DNA of 43,923 bases from contig SCSX01000067.1 of assembly GCA_004297825.1 (NCBI GenBank), positions 1-43,923 on the forward strand, written 5' to 3'. The translations under genes were made by a program, and so were the position numbers. Under the pieces are notes generated by a model. It saw only the letters and a program-made list of their open reading frames with translations, ran no database searches and had not been told where the DNA came from. Below are positions 15,085 through 23,243 of this stretch, one piece after another. The stretch is from Spirochaetota bacterium (lineage in GTDB: Bacteria > Spirochaetota > UBA4802 > UBA5368). The stretch's first letter is position 1, and each line of letters starts with the position of its first letter.

Positions 15085-17406
15085 ATGAGTGAAAAAATCC
15101 CGGCCCCCGCGGCACATGACAAAAAACGGGCGGAAGAAAAACAATCCCGGCTGTCCGTCCTCAAGGCAAAGCTTATGTCGTTCCTGAACGACGTATACCT
15201 GGGTGAAAAAACCTACAACAAGATCACGGGAAAAATACTGAATGTGATCAAGATTTTCATTGTCTCGACGCGCAAGTTCATGCTGGACGACTGTCTCACC
15301 AAGGCCTCGGCGATTGCGTACACGACGGTGGTCTCCCTGATCCCCACGCTCACCGTGGGACTCACCTTTTATTCCATATTCGCGGGCGCCGGCGCGAAAA
15401 AGGAAGACCTCTTCCGCATGATGACCCAGTACATGACCGAGCACAACATCAAGCTCAATATCGACACCATCATAGAATCGATATCCTCCCTCATCGACAA
15501 CGCCGCGCAGATAGGGGGCATCGGCGCCGTGGTCATGGTCTTCACCGCGACCGCCGTGCTGCGCTCACTCGAGAGCTCGCTCAACAGCATCTGGCAGGTG
15601 GAGCGCCAGCGGCCCGTGTTTCTCAAGATCATCTATTACTGGGCCGCGCTCACCCTGGGCCCGCTCATGCTCATAGCCGGGACCACGGCCGCCACGCAGG
15701 TATCCGCGTTCTTCTCCGCGCCCAATTACAATGCGGCAACCATCGCGCCCGACGGCCGCCTGTGGGTGACCGGGCAGAAATTGAGCATCCAGAACACGGC
15801 CCTGGGCGCCCTCAGCCTCCAGCCCGTCAAGCCGGACCGCTTCGACATGGACAACCAGCGCGTATTCGATTTCGATCCCGCGACGAAGACATTCAAGGAA
15901 CAGGAATTCCGGCTGGAGGAGATGGAGCTTCGTAAACACGAACTCACCGACATCCAGTTTGTCAACAACCGCGGGTGGGTCGTCGGAAAAGGCGGCGTCA
16001 TCTTCACCTCGTATGATCGCGGCAACACATGGCTCCCGGAGAAATGGGGCGGATTTAATTTCAGGGATATCCACATGCTGGACGCGATGCGCGGCTTCAT
16101 CGCCGCCGAGGACGGCTACCTCCTGAAAACGGAGGACGGCGGGAAAAAATGGACCATCCAGGAATTCGGCGGGTTCAACTCAAACCTGAACTCCATAAGC
16201 TTTTATAACACTACCGGGATAATCACCGCCGATCGCGGGGCCCTGATCATAACCACCGACGGGGGAAAGACCTGGGCGCTCGATTACCTGAACGAGGCGA
16301 AACGCAAGAAACGCCCGGTAAGCCTCAACCAGGCCTCGATGCTCTCCGAGCAGAACATCTGGATCGTGGGCGACGAGGGGTTGATACTCAATACCGAAAA
16401 CGGCGGGAAAAAATGGACCGTGTTCAAGTTCCAGGAAAAGAATTACACTGCCGTATATTTCGCGAATAAAACCACGGGCTATATCGGCGGCGAGAAAGGA
16501 ATGTTTATCTATACCGATAACGGGGGCGAGAAATGGACGCGCTCGAATCTCCCCTCGCCCACGGTCAGGCGGTTTGTGCCGGGAGACGGCGGTATCATCG
16601 CGGTGGGTGACGCGGGAATGGTGCTCAAGTCCGTGGATAAGGGTAGCACGTGGCATGGATCCAAAGGCTCAAACGTGGTGGGTTATCTCCTGAACTTCTT
16701 CGCGCCGTTCGTTTTCATCTGGCTCCTCTTCCTCCTGACCTACATCGCGCTTCCCAACATGAAGATTCCGTTCAAGGCGGCTGCGGTAGGCGCCTCGTTC
16801 ACCGGCGCGGTCTGGGTGGGCTTCATCCTGATATTCATCGTCTACGTGAAAAGCTTCGCGACGGGCACGGTTGCCGTGTACGGCGGACTTGCGGCCATTC
16901 CCATATTCCTGCTCCTGGTTTACTCATCGGCCGTGATCATCCTGTACGGCGCGCAGATCGCCTATACGCTCATGCATCCCTTTTCTTACCAGAACCTGAG
17001 ACGGGCGTTCAAGGAAAACAAGGAAACGGCCGTCTATTACGGCATCGCGATCCTTTATACTATTTACCGTAATTTTGAAAAAGGCAAGGGCCCAACCTAT
17101 TTCAAGGACCTGTTGAAGGCGACGGCGAACCAGGCGGACGATATCGATCACTTCAACGCGATCTTCAAGAAGGAAAAGCTCATCATTGAGACGGGAGACG
17201 GGGGTCTCATCCCGTCGACGTCGTCCGGCAATATCAGGCTTTCCGCCGTGATGGACATCATCCAGAGCAGCGACCTGGCGCTCCCGGCGCACGGCACCGA
17301 TTCCCTTAAGCGCTATTTCAGCGACGTATTCAAGACGCTTAAAACTCAGCGCAACGAAACGCTCGGCGACATCACGCTTGAGAAAGTCATAGACGAGGTG
17401 GGCTGA
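15085..17406 (+). CDS. YihY/BrkB family membrane protein with an inserted Asp-box (YCF48/BNR-like) beta-propeller
   Basis: This 773-residue protein is two folds in one chain. Residues ~45-210 and ~527-635 together form the six-helix YihY/BrkB core: helices near 75-100, 140-165 and 178-205, then 528-556, 563-590 and 602-630. Between the third and fourth helices sits a ~310-residue insert. It carries six Asp-box motifs of the S/TxDxGxxW type: YDRGNTW (310-316), EDGGKKW (350-356), TDGGKTW (391-397), ENGGKKW (438-444), DNGGEKW (478-484) and VDKGSTW (517-523), with a further degenerate blade near 216-230. This pattern fits a YCF48/BNR propeller. The helix count puts the insert in the periplasm. 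A C-terminal cytoplasmic domain (~640-773) follows. AGGAG lies 7 bases before the ATG. The gene ends 7 bp from the convergent TonB-like gene. Function is unknown; YihY proteins are no longer accepted as RNase BN. Confidence 0.85.
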   Translation: MSEKIPAPAAHDKKRAEEKQSRLSVLKAKLMSFLNDVYLGEKTYNKITGKILNVIKIFIVSTRKFMLDDCLTKASAIAYTTVVSLIPTLTVGLTFYSIFAGAGAKKEDLFRMMTQYMTEHNIKLNIDTIIESISSLIDNAAQIGGIGAVVMVFTATAVLRSLESSLNSIWQVERQRPVFLKIIYYWAALTLGPLMLIAGTTAATQVSAFFSAPNYNAATIAPDGRLWVTGQKLSIQNTALGALSLQPVKPDRFDMDNQRVFDFDPATKTFKEQEFRLEEMELRKHELTDIQFVNNRGWVVGKGGVIFTSYDRGNTWLPEKWGGFNFRDIHMLDAMRGFIAAEDGYLLKTEDGGKKWTIQEFGGFNSNLNSISFYNTTGIITADRGALIITTDGGKTWALDYLNEAKRKKRPVSLNQASMLSEQNIWIVGDEGLILNTENGGKKWTVFKFQEKNYTAVYFANKTTGYIGGEKGMFIYTDNGGEKWTRSNLPSPTVRRFVPGDGGIIAVGDAGMVLKSVDKGSTWHGSKGSNVVGYLLNFFAPFVFIWLLFLLTYIALPNMKIPFKAAAVGASFTGAVWVGFILIFIVYVKSFATGTVAVYGGLAAIPIFLLLVYSSAVIILYGAQIAYTLMHPFSYQNLRRAFKENKETAVYYGIAILYTIYRNFEKGKGPTYFKDLLKATANQADDIDHFNAIFKKEKLIIETGDGGLIPSTSSGNIRLSAVMDIIQSSDLALPAHGTDSLKRYFSDVFKTLKTQRNETLGDITLEKVIDEVG

Positions 17407-17413
17407 TACGCTA

Positions 17414-18301
17414 TCAGTTGATAATGTAAAGGAACACGCAGGGGATGACGATCCTTTCCCCCTTGATGTCCTCGGGGATGGGACCGAATTCTTTCGAGAT
17501 GGTGACGGAATCCAGGCAGGAGGAATCAAGCGAGGCGGTTCCCAGGGAGTCCACGATCTGGACGTGCTGAACCTCCCCGGCGCGGTTCAGCACGAAAAAG
17601 AGGCGCACCTCCTGGTTGGGTATCGCCATGATGCGCAGCCGCCCCGGCGTGTAGGTGCCCGTTATCGGGTCAAACCCGCTGATCACGGAATTGGCGAGCA
17701 TGGGCGGGAACCAGTTCGAACCGATCCTGTCCATCATTGCCTTGAAGTACCTGAAATGGGGGTACTTCTTCGTATTGAACGAGAAACTGCCGCTGTTGGT
17801 GAAGAAGAGCGCGTTGTCGCGGGAGTAGCCCAGCTTGTCGGGAACGCGCGTGAGATCGGTCGAGCCCTCGTCACCCAGCACCCCGCCCCGCGTTACCGGG
17901 GCAATCGATATCTGAACCTCGCTGTCTTCGCCGGTGAGGGCCTCGGAAAGGTCCTGCGAGGACGCCCTGCCCATCGTGCCCGATTTACCCCTGCCGCGCT
18001 GGAGGACGAAGTCCCTTGAATTGTTGAGCCAGGTGTCTCCCTGGTTAAGGCTCATGTATCCCTTTGCCGAAGAATCCTTCTCGCCAAGCATCGTGGTATC
18101 GTTCACGACCTGCTGCTCGTCCTCGTTTATGTTGGCGATGATCTGGCGCCCGCCAAAGAGCTGGCTCGCCGCGTGGTGTTTCGCCAGCTCGTCGAGCCTC
18201 TGGTGATAGTCCGGGAGAACGACCGCGAGGATTCCCATCGCGTGCAGGCACATCGACACCAGGACGACGAGCGTGAATTTTATTTCGACCGGTCTCTCCA
18301 T
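17414..18301 (-). CDS. TonB-like protein with one N-terminal membrane anchor
   Basis: This 295-residue protein has a single N-terminal transmembrane helix (about 9-31) and a long, low-complexity middle with no Pro-rich linker. The C-terminal ~90 residues (RLRIMAIPNQEVRLFFVLNR ... VQIVDSLGTASLDSSCLDSV) follow the beta-alpha-beta pattern of TonB C-terminal domains. It probably spans the periplasm and contacts outer-membrane proteins. No ExbB/ExbD genes are nearby. ATG 18301 is chosen because the transmembrane helix then sits close to the N-terminus and GGAAG and GAGG lie upstream; ATG 18334 is an alternative. The start overlaps the end of the upstream GlmU-like gene by 22 bases. Confidence 0.7.
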   Translation of the reverse strand: MERPVEIKFTLVVLVSMCLHAMGILAVVLPDYHQRLDELAKHHAASQLFGGRQIIANINEDEQQVVNDTTMLGEKDSSAKGYMSLNQGDTWLNNSRDFVLQRGRGKSGTMGRASSQDLSEALTGEDSEVQISIAPVTRGGVLGDEGSTDLTRVPDKLGYSRDNALFFTNSGSFSFNTKKYPHFRYFKAMMDRIGSNWFPPMLANSVISGFDPITGTYTPGRLRIMAIPNQEVRLFFVLNRAGEVQHVQIVDSLGTASLDSSCLDSVTISKEFGPIPEDIKGERIVIPCVFLYIIN

Positions 18302-19560
18302 TTCCTCACTTCCGATTTCCTCGATTCCTCGCATACGCCGTAGAGCCGTTCGAGCACCCCGCTATGCGCCCGGCTCAGGACCGCACCCCTGCGCCCCATG
18401 ATCACGCCACAGGTATTCAGCGTGGTCTGGAGGGGCTCGCCCTCCGAGAGCTGGTTGTTCATGAACCAGGCGAACGAGGGTACGTAGCGCGGCGCCATGT
18501 ACCCGGCGTGCACCAGCATGCACCCCACGCCGATCGAGCTCCCGGTGTTTATAAGGGTGCCGATGCTCGTCCGCGTGAAATCGCCTATAAAGCAGCCCAC
18601 CTTCAGTTTCTCGGTCTGGATGCGCCTTCCCTGGAGATTGACCTTCACGGTGGAATAGCTGTTCTTGAGATCGCTGTTCGTGGTGAGCGCGCCCAAATTG
18701 ACCCATTCTCCCACGTAGGAATGCCCCAGGAATCCGTCATGGTACTTGTTGCATCGAGCATGCATAATGCACTGCTCCACTTCACCCCCGACCCGGCAGG
18801 CGTCCCCGATCGTGGTCCCCCCGCGCAGCCTGGCGCCGAGTATCACGCAATCACGCCCGATGCTGCAGGGACCCTCGATACGGGTGAACGCATGAATCCT
18901 GGTTCCAGCCCCGATGATCACTGGACCGGAACCCGCATCGATGAACGTCATCGGGTCGATTTGGACCCCCTCAGCTATGTAGATTTGACCGGGATCGCCC
19001 GTGATTGTTACACCCGGGGGGACCGGGGCGCGATACAGTCCCGACCCCCGGACCTGCGCCGCGTCTCGCGTGATGAGCGCGGGATTCTCGTCCACGAGCG
19101 TCCAGATATAGTCGATAAGTTTAAGCCGGGGATTCGCCGCTTCGACGCATCCCTTCGCGTTCAGCAGACGCCGGCCGAGGACAGGCGTATCGGCCCCCAG
19201 CCCTGCCGGAACGACGTTGGCCGCGAGAACGGCGCCGTTGCTTTTTACGATCGTGTTTTCGGGGATCGAAAATACCCAGGGGTCGGGTATGAGCGCGCAA
19301 TTGAGAAACAGCACCGATTCCCGCGACGCGATGATTGAGGGCTCGTTGATGCGGCAGGAGGGCAGCAATTCCCTTGCAAGCGGGACGAGCTCTTCCCTGG
19401 TATAATACCAGGTTTCGGAGCCGGGAGCGTTCCCCGCGATACACGCGTCCCAGCGCTCGCGCAGGGAAAAACAGCCGGCGCGGAGCTCCCATATCGGCCG
19501 CGTAAGGCTGAGCGGATAAAAATTGTCGTGGTTCCCGTCTTCGAATAACACGATGTGCAT
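18280..19560 (-). CDS. GlmU-like sugar nucleotidyltransferase/acyltransferase family protein
   Basis: This 426-residue protein has an N-terminal domain (MHIVLFEDGNHDNFYPLSLT) of the degenerate nucleotidyltransferase type found in GlmU-related proteins. The canonical LAAGxGTRM motif of GlmU is missing. The C-terminal half (~195-400) is a left-handed beta-helix of hexapeptide repeats (VIIGAGTRIHAFTRIEG, CSIGRDCVILGARLRGG, TSIGTLINTGSSIGVG). An NKYHDGFLGHSYVGEWVNLG block resembles the acetyltransferase site. It may make or modify an activated sugar for the envelope. The start is backed by GGGAGAG. The last codons overlap the TonB-like gene, so the two are probably co-transcribed. Confidence 0.85.
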   Translation of the reverse strand: MHIVLFEDGNHDNFYPLSLTRPIWELRAGCFSLRERWDACIAGNAPGSETWYYTREELVPLARELLPSCRINEPSIIASRESVLFLNCALIPDPWVFSIPENTIVKSNGAVLAANVVPAGLGADTPVLGRRLLNAKGCVEAANPRLKLIDYIWTLVDENPALITRDAAQVRGSGLYRAPVPPGVTITGDPGQIYIAEGVQIDPMTFIDAGSGPVIIGAGTRIHAFTRIEGPCSIGRDCVILGARLRGGTTIGDACRVGGEVEQCIMHARCNKYHDGFLGHSYVGEWVNLGALTTNSDLKNSYSTVKVNLQGRRIQTEKLKVGCFIGDFTRTSIGTLINTGSSIGVGCMLVHAGYMAPRYVPSFAWFMNNQLSEGEPLQTTLNTCGVIMGRRGAVLSRAHSGVLERLYGVCEESRKSEVRKWRDRSK

Positions 19561-19668
19561 GGTTCGCTCTCCCTCCCCGCTTCTTACGATCGGGTGCTAG
19601 TATACCCCGCCGCCCCGCCGGCTCAAGCCGGTTTTTTCGCCGGGGCGCGAATTTTCAAGCGCACAAAA

Positions 19669-19699
19669 CAAAGGGGCCGCCCCCCGGGCGGCCCCTTTG
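19669..19699 (-). terminator. Terminator of the EF-G paralogue gene
   Basis: A 14-base perfect stem has a CCC loop. On the minus strand it is followed by GTTTTGTG. It lies 20 bases beyond the stop at 19719. A second short hairpin with a T6 tail (19618-19637) points the other way and may protect against antisense reading into this gene. Confidence 0.8.
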
Positions 19700-19718
19700 C
19701 GAATGCCCTGCTTTACGA

Positions 19719-21830
19719 TTACTTGTTCGCTTCTTCCTCGAGCATCTTCTTGCGCTCCTCGACCACCTTCTCGGCTATCTTGCCCGAGATGGGATCGTAA
19801 TGGGAAAAGCGCATCTCGAAGGTGGCCTTGCCGGATGTCATGGCGCGCAAGTCGATCGAGTAGCGCAGCATCTCCGCCAGCGGCACCTGGGCCTTGACAA
19901 CCGACACGCCCGCGTCGCTCTCGTCCTTGGTGCCCATGCCCAGGACACGTCCCCTTCTGCCGTTGATGTCGTTCAGGATATCGCCCATGAAATCCTTGTC
20001 CACGAACACGTCCACCTCCATGACGGGCTCAAGGAGAATGGGCCCCGCCGATTCCATCGCCTTCTTCAGAGCGCTGCGGGCCGCGATCTTGAACGACATT
20101 TCGGACGAGTCCACGTCGTGGTACGATCCAAAGAACAAGTCCACGCGCACGTCGACCACGGGGAAGCGTCCCAGCACCCCTTCCTCCATGCCTTCTTTGA
20201 AACCCTTTTCGCAGCCGGGTATATATTGCTTGGGAATGACGCCGCCCACGATCGAGTTCAGGAACTCGAACCCGCCCCCGCGCGGAAGCGGCTCCACGCG
20301 GATGCTCACGTCGCCGTACTGCCCGTGGCCGCCGGTTTGTTTCTTATGCTTGTACTGTGCCTCTGCTTTCCTCGTAATGGTTTCGCGGTAGGCGACCCGC
20401 GGCTCCTCGGTGAGCACTTCGAGTTTGTTCTTTTCACGGAGCGTTTTCAGGATGATATCGAGCTGCATCTCGCCCATCCCGGACAGGACCGTTTGATGTG
20501 TTTCCGGGTTGAACTGGTAGGTGATGGTCGGGTTCTCGTCGGTGATCTTCTGGAGTATCTGACCTATCTTGTCCTCGTCGCCCTTCTTTCCCGCCTCGAT
20601 CGCATACGGGAACACGGGATGCGGAAGGGTGATGATGTCAAGCTCGACCTGGGTCTTGGGATCGCACAGGGTGTCAAGCGTGTTCGTCCGTTCCAGCTTG
20701 ACCGCGACGCCGATATCGCCGCAGGTGATCTTGGGCATGTCGACCTGCTTGCTCCCGATCATCGAGTAGAGTTTGCCGATGCGCTCGCGCGAGTTCCTGT
20801 GCGCGTTCAGCAGCTCGGTATCGGGAAGGAGCTCCCCGGAGATGACCTTGAAATAGTTGAAACGGCCCGCGTACTGGTCGATATACGTTTTCCACACGAT
20901 CGCGGAGACCGGCTGGTCCGGCTTCATGACCACGGATTTCGCCGTTTTCACGTCGCCCATGGCGTGGCCTTTGAACTCGGTGCCTTCCTTCGGGGCGGGA
21001 ACGAAATCCCTGATCACATTAAGCAGGTTCTTGATGCCCACGAGCTTCTGGGGAGAGCCGCAGATCACGGGATGGAGCTTCGCCTCGCTGAGCATGGTCT
21101 TGAGCCCGCGGCGAATCTCGTCGACCGTAAGGGTCTGACCATCGAGGAATTTCTCGATGAGGGCGTCCTCGCCCTCCGCGGCCTGTTCGACAAGCACGGT
21201 CTGCTGCAGTTCGGCATTTTCCTTGAATTCGGCGGGGATGTCGGTGACGGCGATCGTTTTGCCGTCCGGTTTTGGTATCATCGCCTTCATGGCGATGAGG
21301 TCGATTATGCCCTTGAGGTTTTCGGCCTCCCCGATGGGAAGGCACAGGGGGGCGACCTTTGCGTTGAGGTCGGTGCTCAGGTTCCCGATCACCTTCTCGA
21401 AGCTCGCGCGCTCCTTGTCCATGCGGTTGATGAAGATAATGCGCGGAATCTTCATTTCGTTCAGGTACCGCCATACCTTTTCGGTTTCGATTTGCACGCC
21501 GTCCACCGCATCCACCACCAGGATCGCGGCCTCGGCGGCCTGGAGGGCGGCCCGCGCCTCGCCTATGAAATCGGACATGCCGGGTGTGTCAATGATATTG
21601 ATCTTCACGTCGTCCATCTCGACGAATCCCAGGGCGCTGCGGATGGACATCTGCCTGTTTTTTTCCTCGTCGTCGTAGTCGGAGGTGAGCGTTCCGTCCT
21701 TGGGGCTTCCAATCTTGTCGATTTTTCCGCCAATAAGCAGCATCGCGTCGAAGAGCGTCGATTTGCCGGTACTGCCGTGGCCGATTATGGCCACATTGCG
21801 TATGTCCTTCGTTTTATACTCTTTGAGCAT
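19719..21830 (-). CDS. EF-G paralogue (FusA2-type translational GTPase)
   Basis: This 703-residue translation-factor GTPase has all five EF-G domains. The P-loop is GHGSTGKS (17-24) instead of the canonical AHIDAGKT. G3 is DTPGMSD and G4 is NRMD. Switch I reads TSDYDDEEKNRQMSIRSAL. Domain IV has the QTGGHGQYGDV block. These features match the divergent second EF-G class rather than the main elongation factor, and there are no rpsL/rpsG/tufA neighbours. Such paralogues may act in recycling, ribosome rescue or under stress. ATG 21830 has GGAGG 8 bases upstream; a TTG at 21851 is also open. A strong terminator follows. Confidence 0.9.
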   Translation of the reverse strand: MLKEYKTKDIRNVAIIGHGSTGKSTLFDAMLLIGGKIDKIGSPKDGTLTSDYDDEEKNRQMSIRSALGFVEMDDVKINIIDTPGMSDFIGEARAALQAAEAAILVVDAVDGVQIETEKVWRYLNEMKIPRIIFINRMDKERASFEKVIGNLSTDLNAKVAPLCLPIGEAENLKGIIDLIAMKAMIPKPDGKTIAVTDIPAEFKENAELQQTVLVEQAAEGEDALIEKFLDGQTLTVDEIRRGLKTMLSEAKLHPVICGSPQKLVGIKNLLNVIRDFVPAPKEGTEFKGHAMGDVKTAKSVVMKPDQPVSAIVWKTYIDQYAGRFNYFKVISGELLPDTELLNAHRNSRERIGKLYSMIGSKQVDMPKITCGDIGVAVKLERTNTLDTLCDPKTQVELDIITLPHPVFPYAIEAGKKGDEDKIGQILQKITDENPTITYQFNPETHQTVLSGMGEMQLDIILKTLREKNKLEVLTEEPRVAYRETITRKAEAQYKHKKQTGGHGQYGDVSIRVEPLPRGGGFEFLNSIVGGVIPKQYIPGCEKGFKEGMEEGVLGRFPVVDVRVDLFFGSYHDVDSSEMSFKIAARSALKKAMESAGPILLEPVMEVDVFVDKDFMGDILNDINGRRGRVLGMGTKDESDAGVSVVKAQVPLAEMLRYSIDLRAMTSGKATFEMRFSHYDPISGKIAEKVVEERKKMLEEEANK

Positions 21831-21987
21831 TCTCCAGACCTCCGGTTGCAATCCATATTAGTACGGTCCGCGGACGCGAACACGCATCCGGCGGAGGCGA
21901 AATTCCATATCACCATAATCGGGGTTTGTTTTTTGTAAAGAATTTTTGCGGGGCGCGGCGTATAAATCGGCCGTCCGGCTGGTTTTT

Positions 21988-22950
21988 TTAGCGATCCAGC
22001 TCGCGCTCCATCCGGGGCTCGAACATGATAACGCGGTTTTTGCCCTGCTGTTTCGCGAGGTAAAGCGCGTAGTCGGTCTTCTTGATGAGCTCATCCATGA
22101 GCTGCTCGTTCGCGATCTTTCCGCGGCCCTCGCCCGAGAACGAGTAGGGACACAACCCCACGCTCGCGGTGAGACTGATGGACGCGTCGCCGAATATCAT
22201 CTTTTCCGCATTGATCGCCTCGCGAATGCGCTCGGCGACGACACGCGAGCCCTCCCGGTCCGTTTTAGGAAGGAATATGAGGAATTCCTCGCCCCCGTAG
22301 CGGCCGATCAGGTCGTATTCGCGGCAGCTGTCCTTGATGCGCTTCGCGAACTCGACCAGCGCCAGGTCGCCGGCGAGCTGGCCGTGGGCTTCGTTGATGG
22401 CCTTGAAGTCGTCGGCGTCCACGAGGACGGTCGCGAAGGGCGAATTCTCGCGCGAGGAGCGGCTTATCTCGCGGAGGATCTCGTCGAAGAGGGCGCGGCG
22501 ATTCAGTATCCTGGTGAGCGGATCCTCCTTCGCGAGCTTCATGAGCTTTTTCTGGTTGTTGATGAGCTTGTTCTCGAGCTCGATAATGCGGATTCCCGCG
22601 CGCACGCGGGCTGCGAGCTCTTCTTCCTCGAACGGCTTCGTGATGTAGTCGTCGGCGCCGGCGTCCAACGCCTCGACGATGTCCTTCTTGCGCGTCTTCG
22701 AGGTGATGACGATCATGTAGACGTAGCGCGGCAGCCTGAGCTTCCGCACGCGCCGGCACAGGGCGAGTCCGTCCATTCCCGGCCCGGGGAGCACCCAGTC
22801 GGTCACCACGATGCGTATCCTTTCTTCGGCGATGGTGCGCAGGGCATCGTCCCCCTGCGCGCGTATCAGAACCTCGAAGCCCTGCTTGGTGAAGAGCTTC
22901 CTGAGCGCGTTCTGCAGAAACTGGTCTTCCTCGACGATGAGTACCTTCAT
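21988..22950 (-). CDS. Response regulator with GGDEF diguanylate cyclase output
   Basis: This 320-residue PleD-like protein makes c-di-GMP under phosphorylation control. The REC domain spans 1-120, with the acidic pocket E7/E8/D9, phospho-acceptor D51 and K105. A helical linker (118-140) joins it to the GGDEF domain. The active-site loop is GGEEF (209-213), and the inhibitory I-site RxxD is R200-EY-D203, five residues before it, so product inhibition is expected. The metal-binding Asp and LTRILNRR are present. No histidine kinase is next to it. It lies upstream of the EF-G paralogue on the same strand but is probably separate, with 157 bp between them. Confidence 0.93.
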   Translation of the reverse strand: MKVLIVEEDQFLQNALRKLFTKQGFEVLIRAQGDDALRTIAEERIRIVVTDWVLPGPGMDGLALCRRVRKLRLPRYVYMIVITSKTRKKDIVEALDAGADDYITKPFEEEELAARVRAGIRIIELENKLINNQKKLMKLAKEDPLTRILNRRALFDEILREISRSSRENSPFATVLVDADDFKAINEAHGQLAGDLALVEFAKRIKDSCREYDLIGRYGGEEFLIFLPKTDREGSRVVAERIREAINAEKMIFGDASISLTASVGLCPYSFSGEGRGKIANEQLMDELIKKTDYALYLAKQQGKNRVIMFEPRMERELDR

Positions 22951-23014
22951 GGCGCCACCTGTCCGCTGGATTGGTGTCGTATCGGAACACGGAAAGGCAT
23001 CGAAATCAAATATA

Positions 23015-23035
23015 TTTTATCGGACTCCGATAAAA
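23015..23035. repeat. A/T-flanked hairpin upstream of the envelope block
   Basis: Ten-base arms TTTTATCGGA and TCCGATAAAA surround one central C. With A-runs and T-runs on both sides it could act as a terminator in either direction. It lies 8 bp from the 50-bp palindrome that follows, in the divergent region between the diguanylate cyclase and the outer-membrane protein gene. Confidence 0.8.
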
Positions 23036-23042
23036 ATTTTGC

Positions 23043-23092
23043 CGTCCGGAAGGGTAGAGACGCGATTAATCGCGTCTCTACCCTTCCGGACG
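23043..23092. repeat. Large palindrome, member 2 (50 bp, perfect)
   Basis: This is a perfect 25-base inverted repeat without a spacer, centred on ATTAAT. Inner half: GTAGAGACGCGATT. Outer half: CGTCCGGAAGG, unique to this site. The inner half recurs, with two base changes, in the palindrome at 25480-25537. It lies between divergent genes, so a pure terminator role is unlikely. Confidence 0.95.
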
Positions 23093-23106
23093 AACCTCGA
23101 TTTTTA

Positions 23107-23134
23107 TTGACTTTCGCCGTTTTCCTGGTATGAT
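23107..23134 (+). promoter_or_regulatory. Sigma70-type promoter of the outer-membrane protein/lipoprotein pair
   Basis: TTGACT (23107-23112), a 16-base spacer and an extended -10 TGGTATGAT (hexamer 23129-23134). It lies about 110 bases upstream of the ATG at 23244. Confidence 0.7.
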
Positions 23135-23243
23135 TTATACTATCACTTTGGATTCAGTCTCGCCGCGCGCCTGTCCGGTCCGCGCGGAACTATCAGCGGC
23201 AATATCGATCAATAACTAACGTCACTCTCTAAGGGGGATTTGC

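Noticed and set aside
15085-17406. Ribonuclease BN as a name for the YihY-like protein
   Set aside because: The old RNase BN name for this family is not supported by current knowledge, and nothing in the sequence suggests a nuclease site.
19800-21938. 712-codon plus-strand open frame opposite the EF-G paralogue
   Set aside because: It covers the EF-G gene on the other strand in a shadow frame rich in His, Leu, Gly and Arg. The EF-G reading has all GTPase motifs, so this one is an artefact of G/C-rich third positions.
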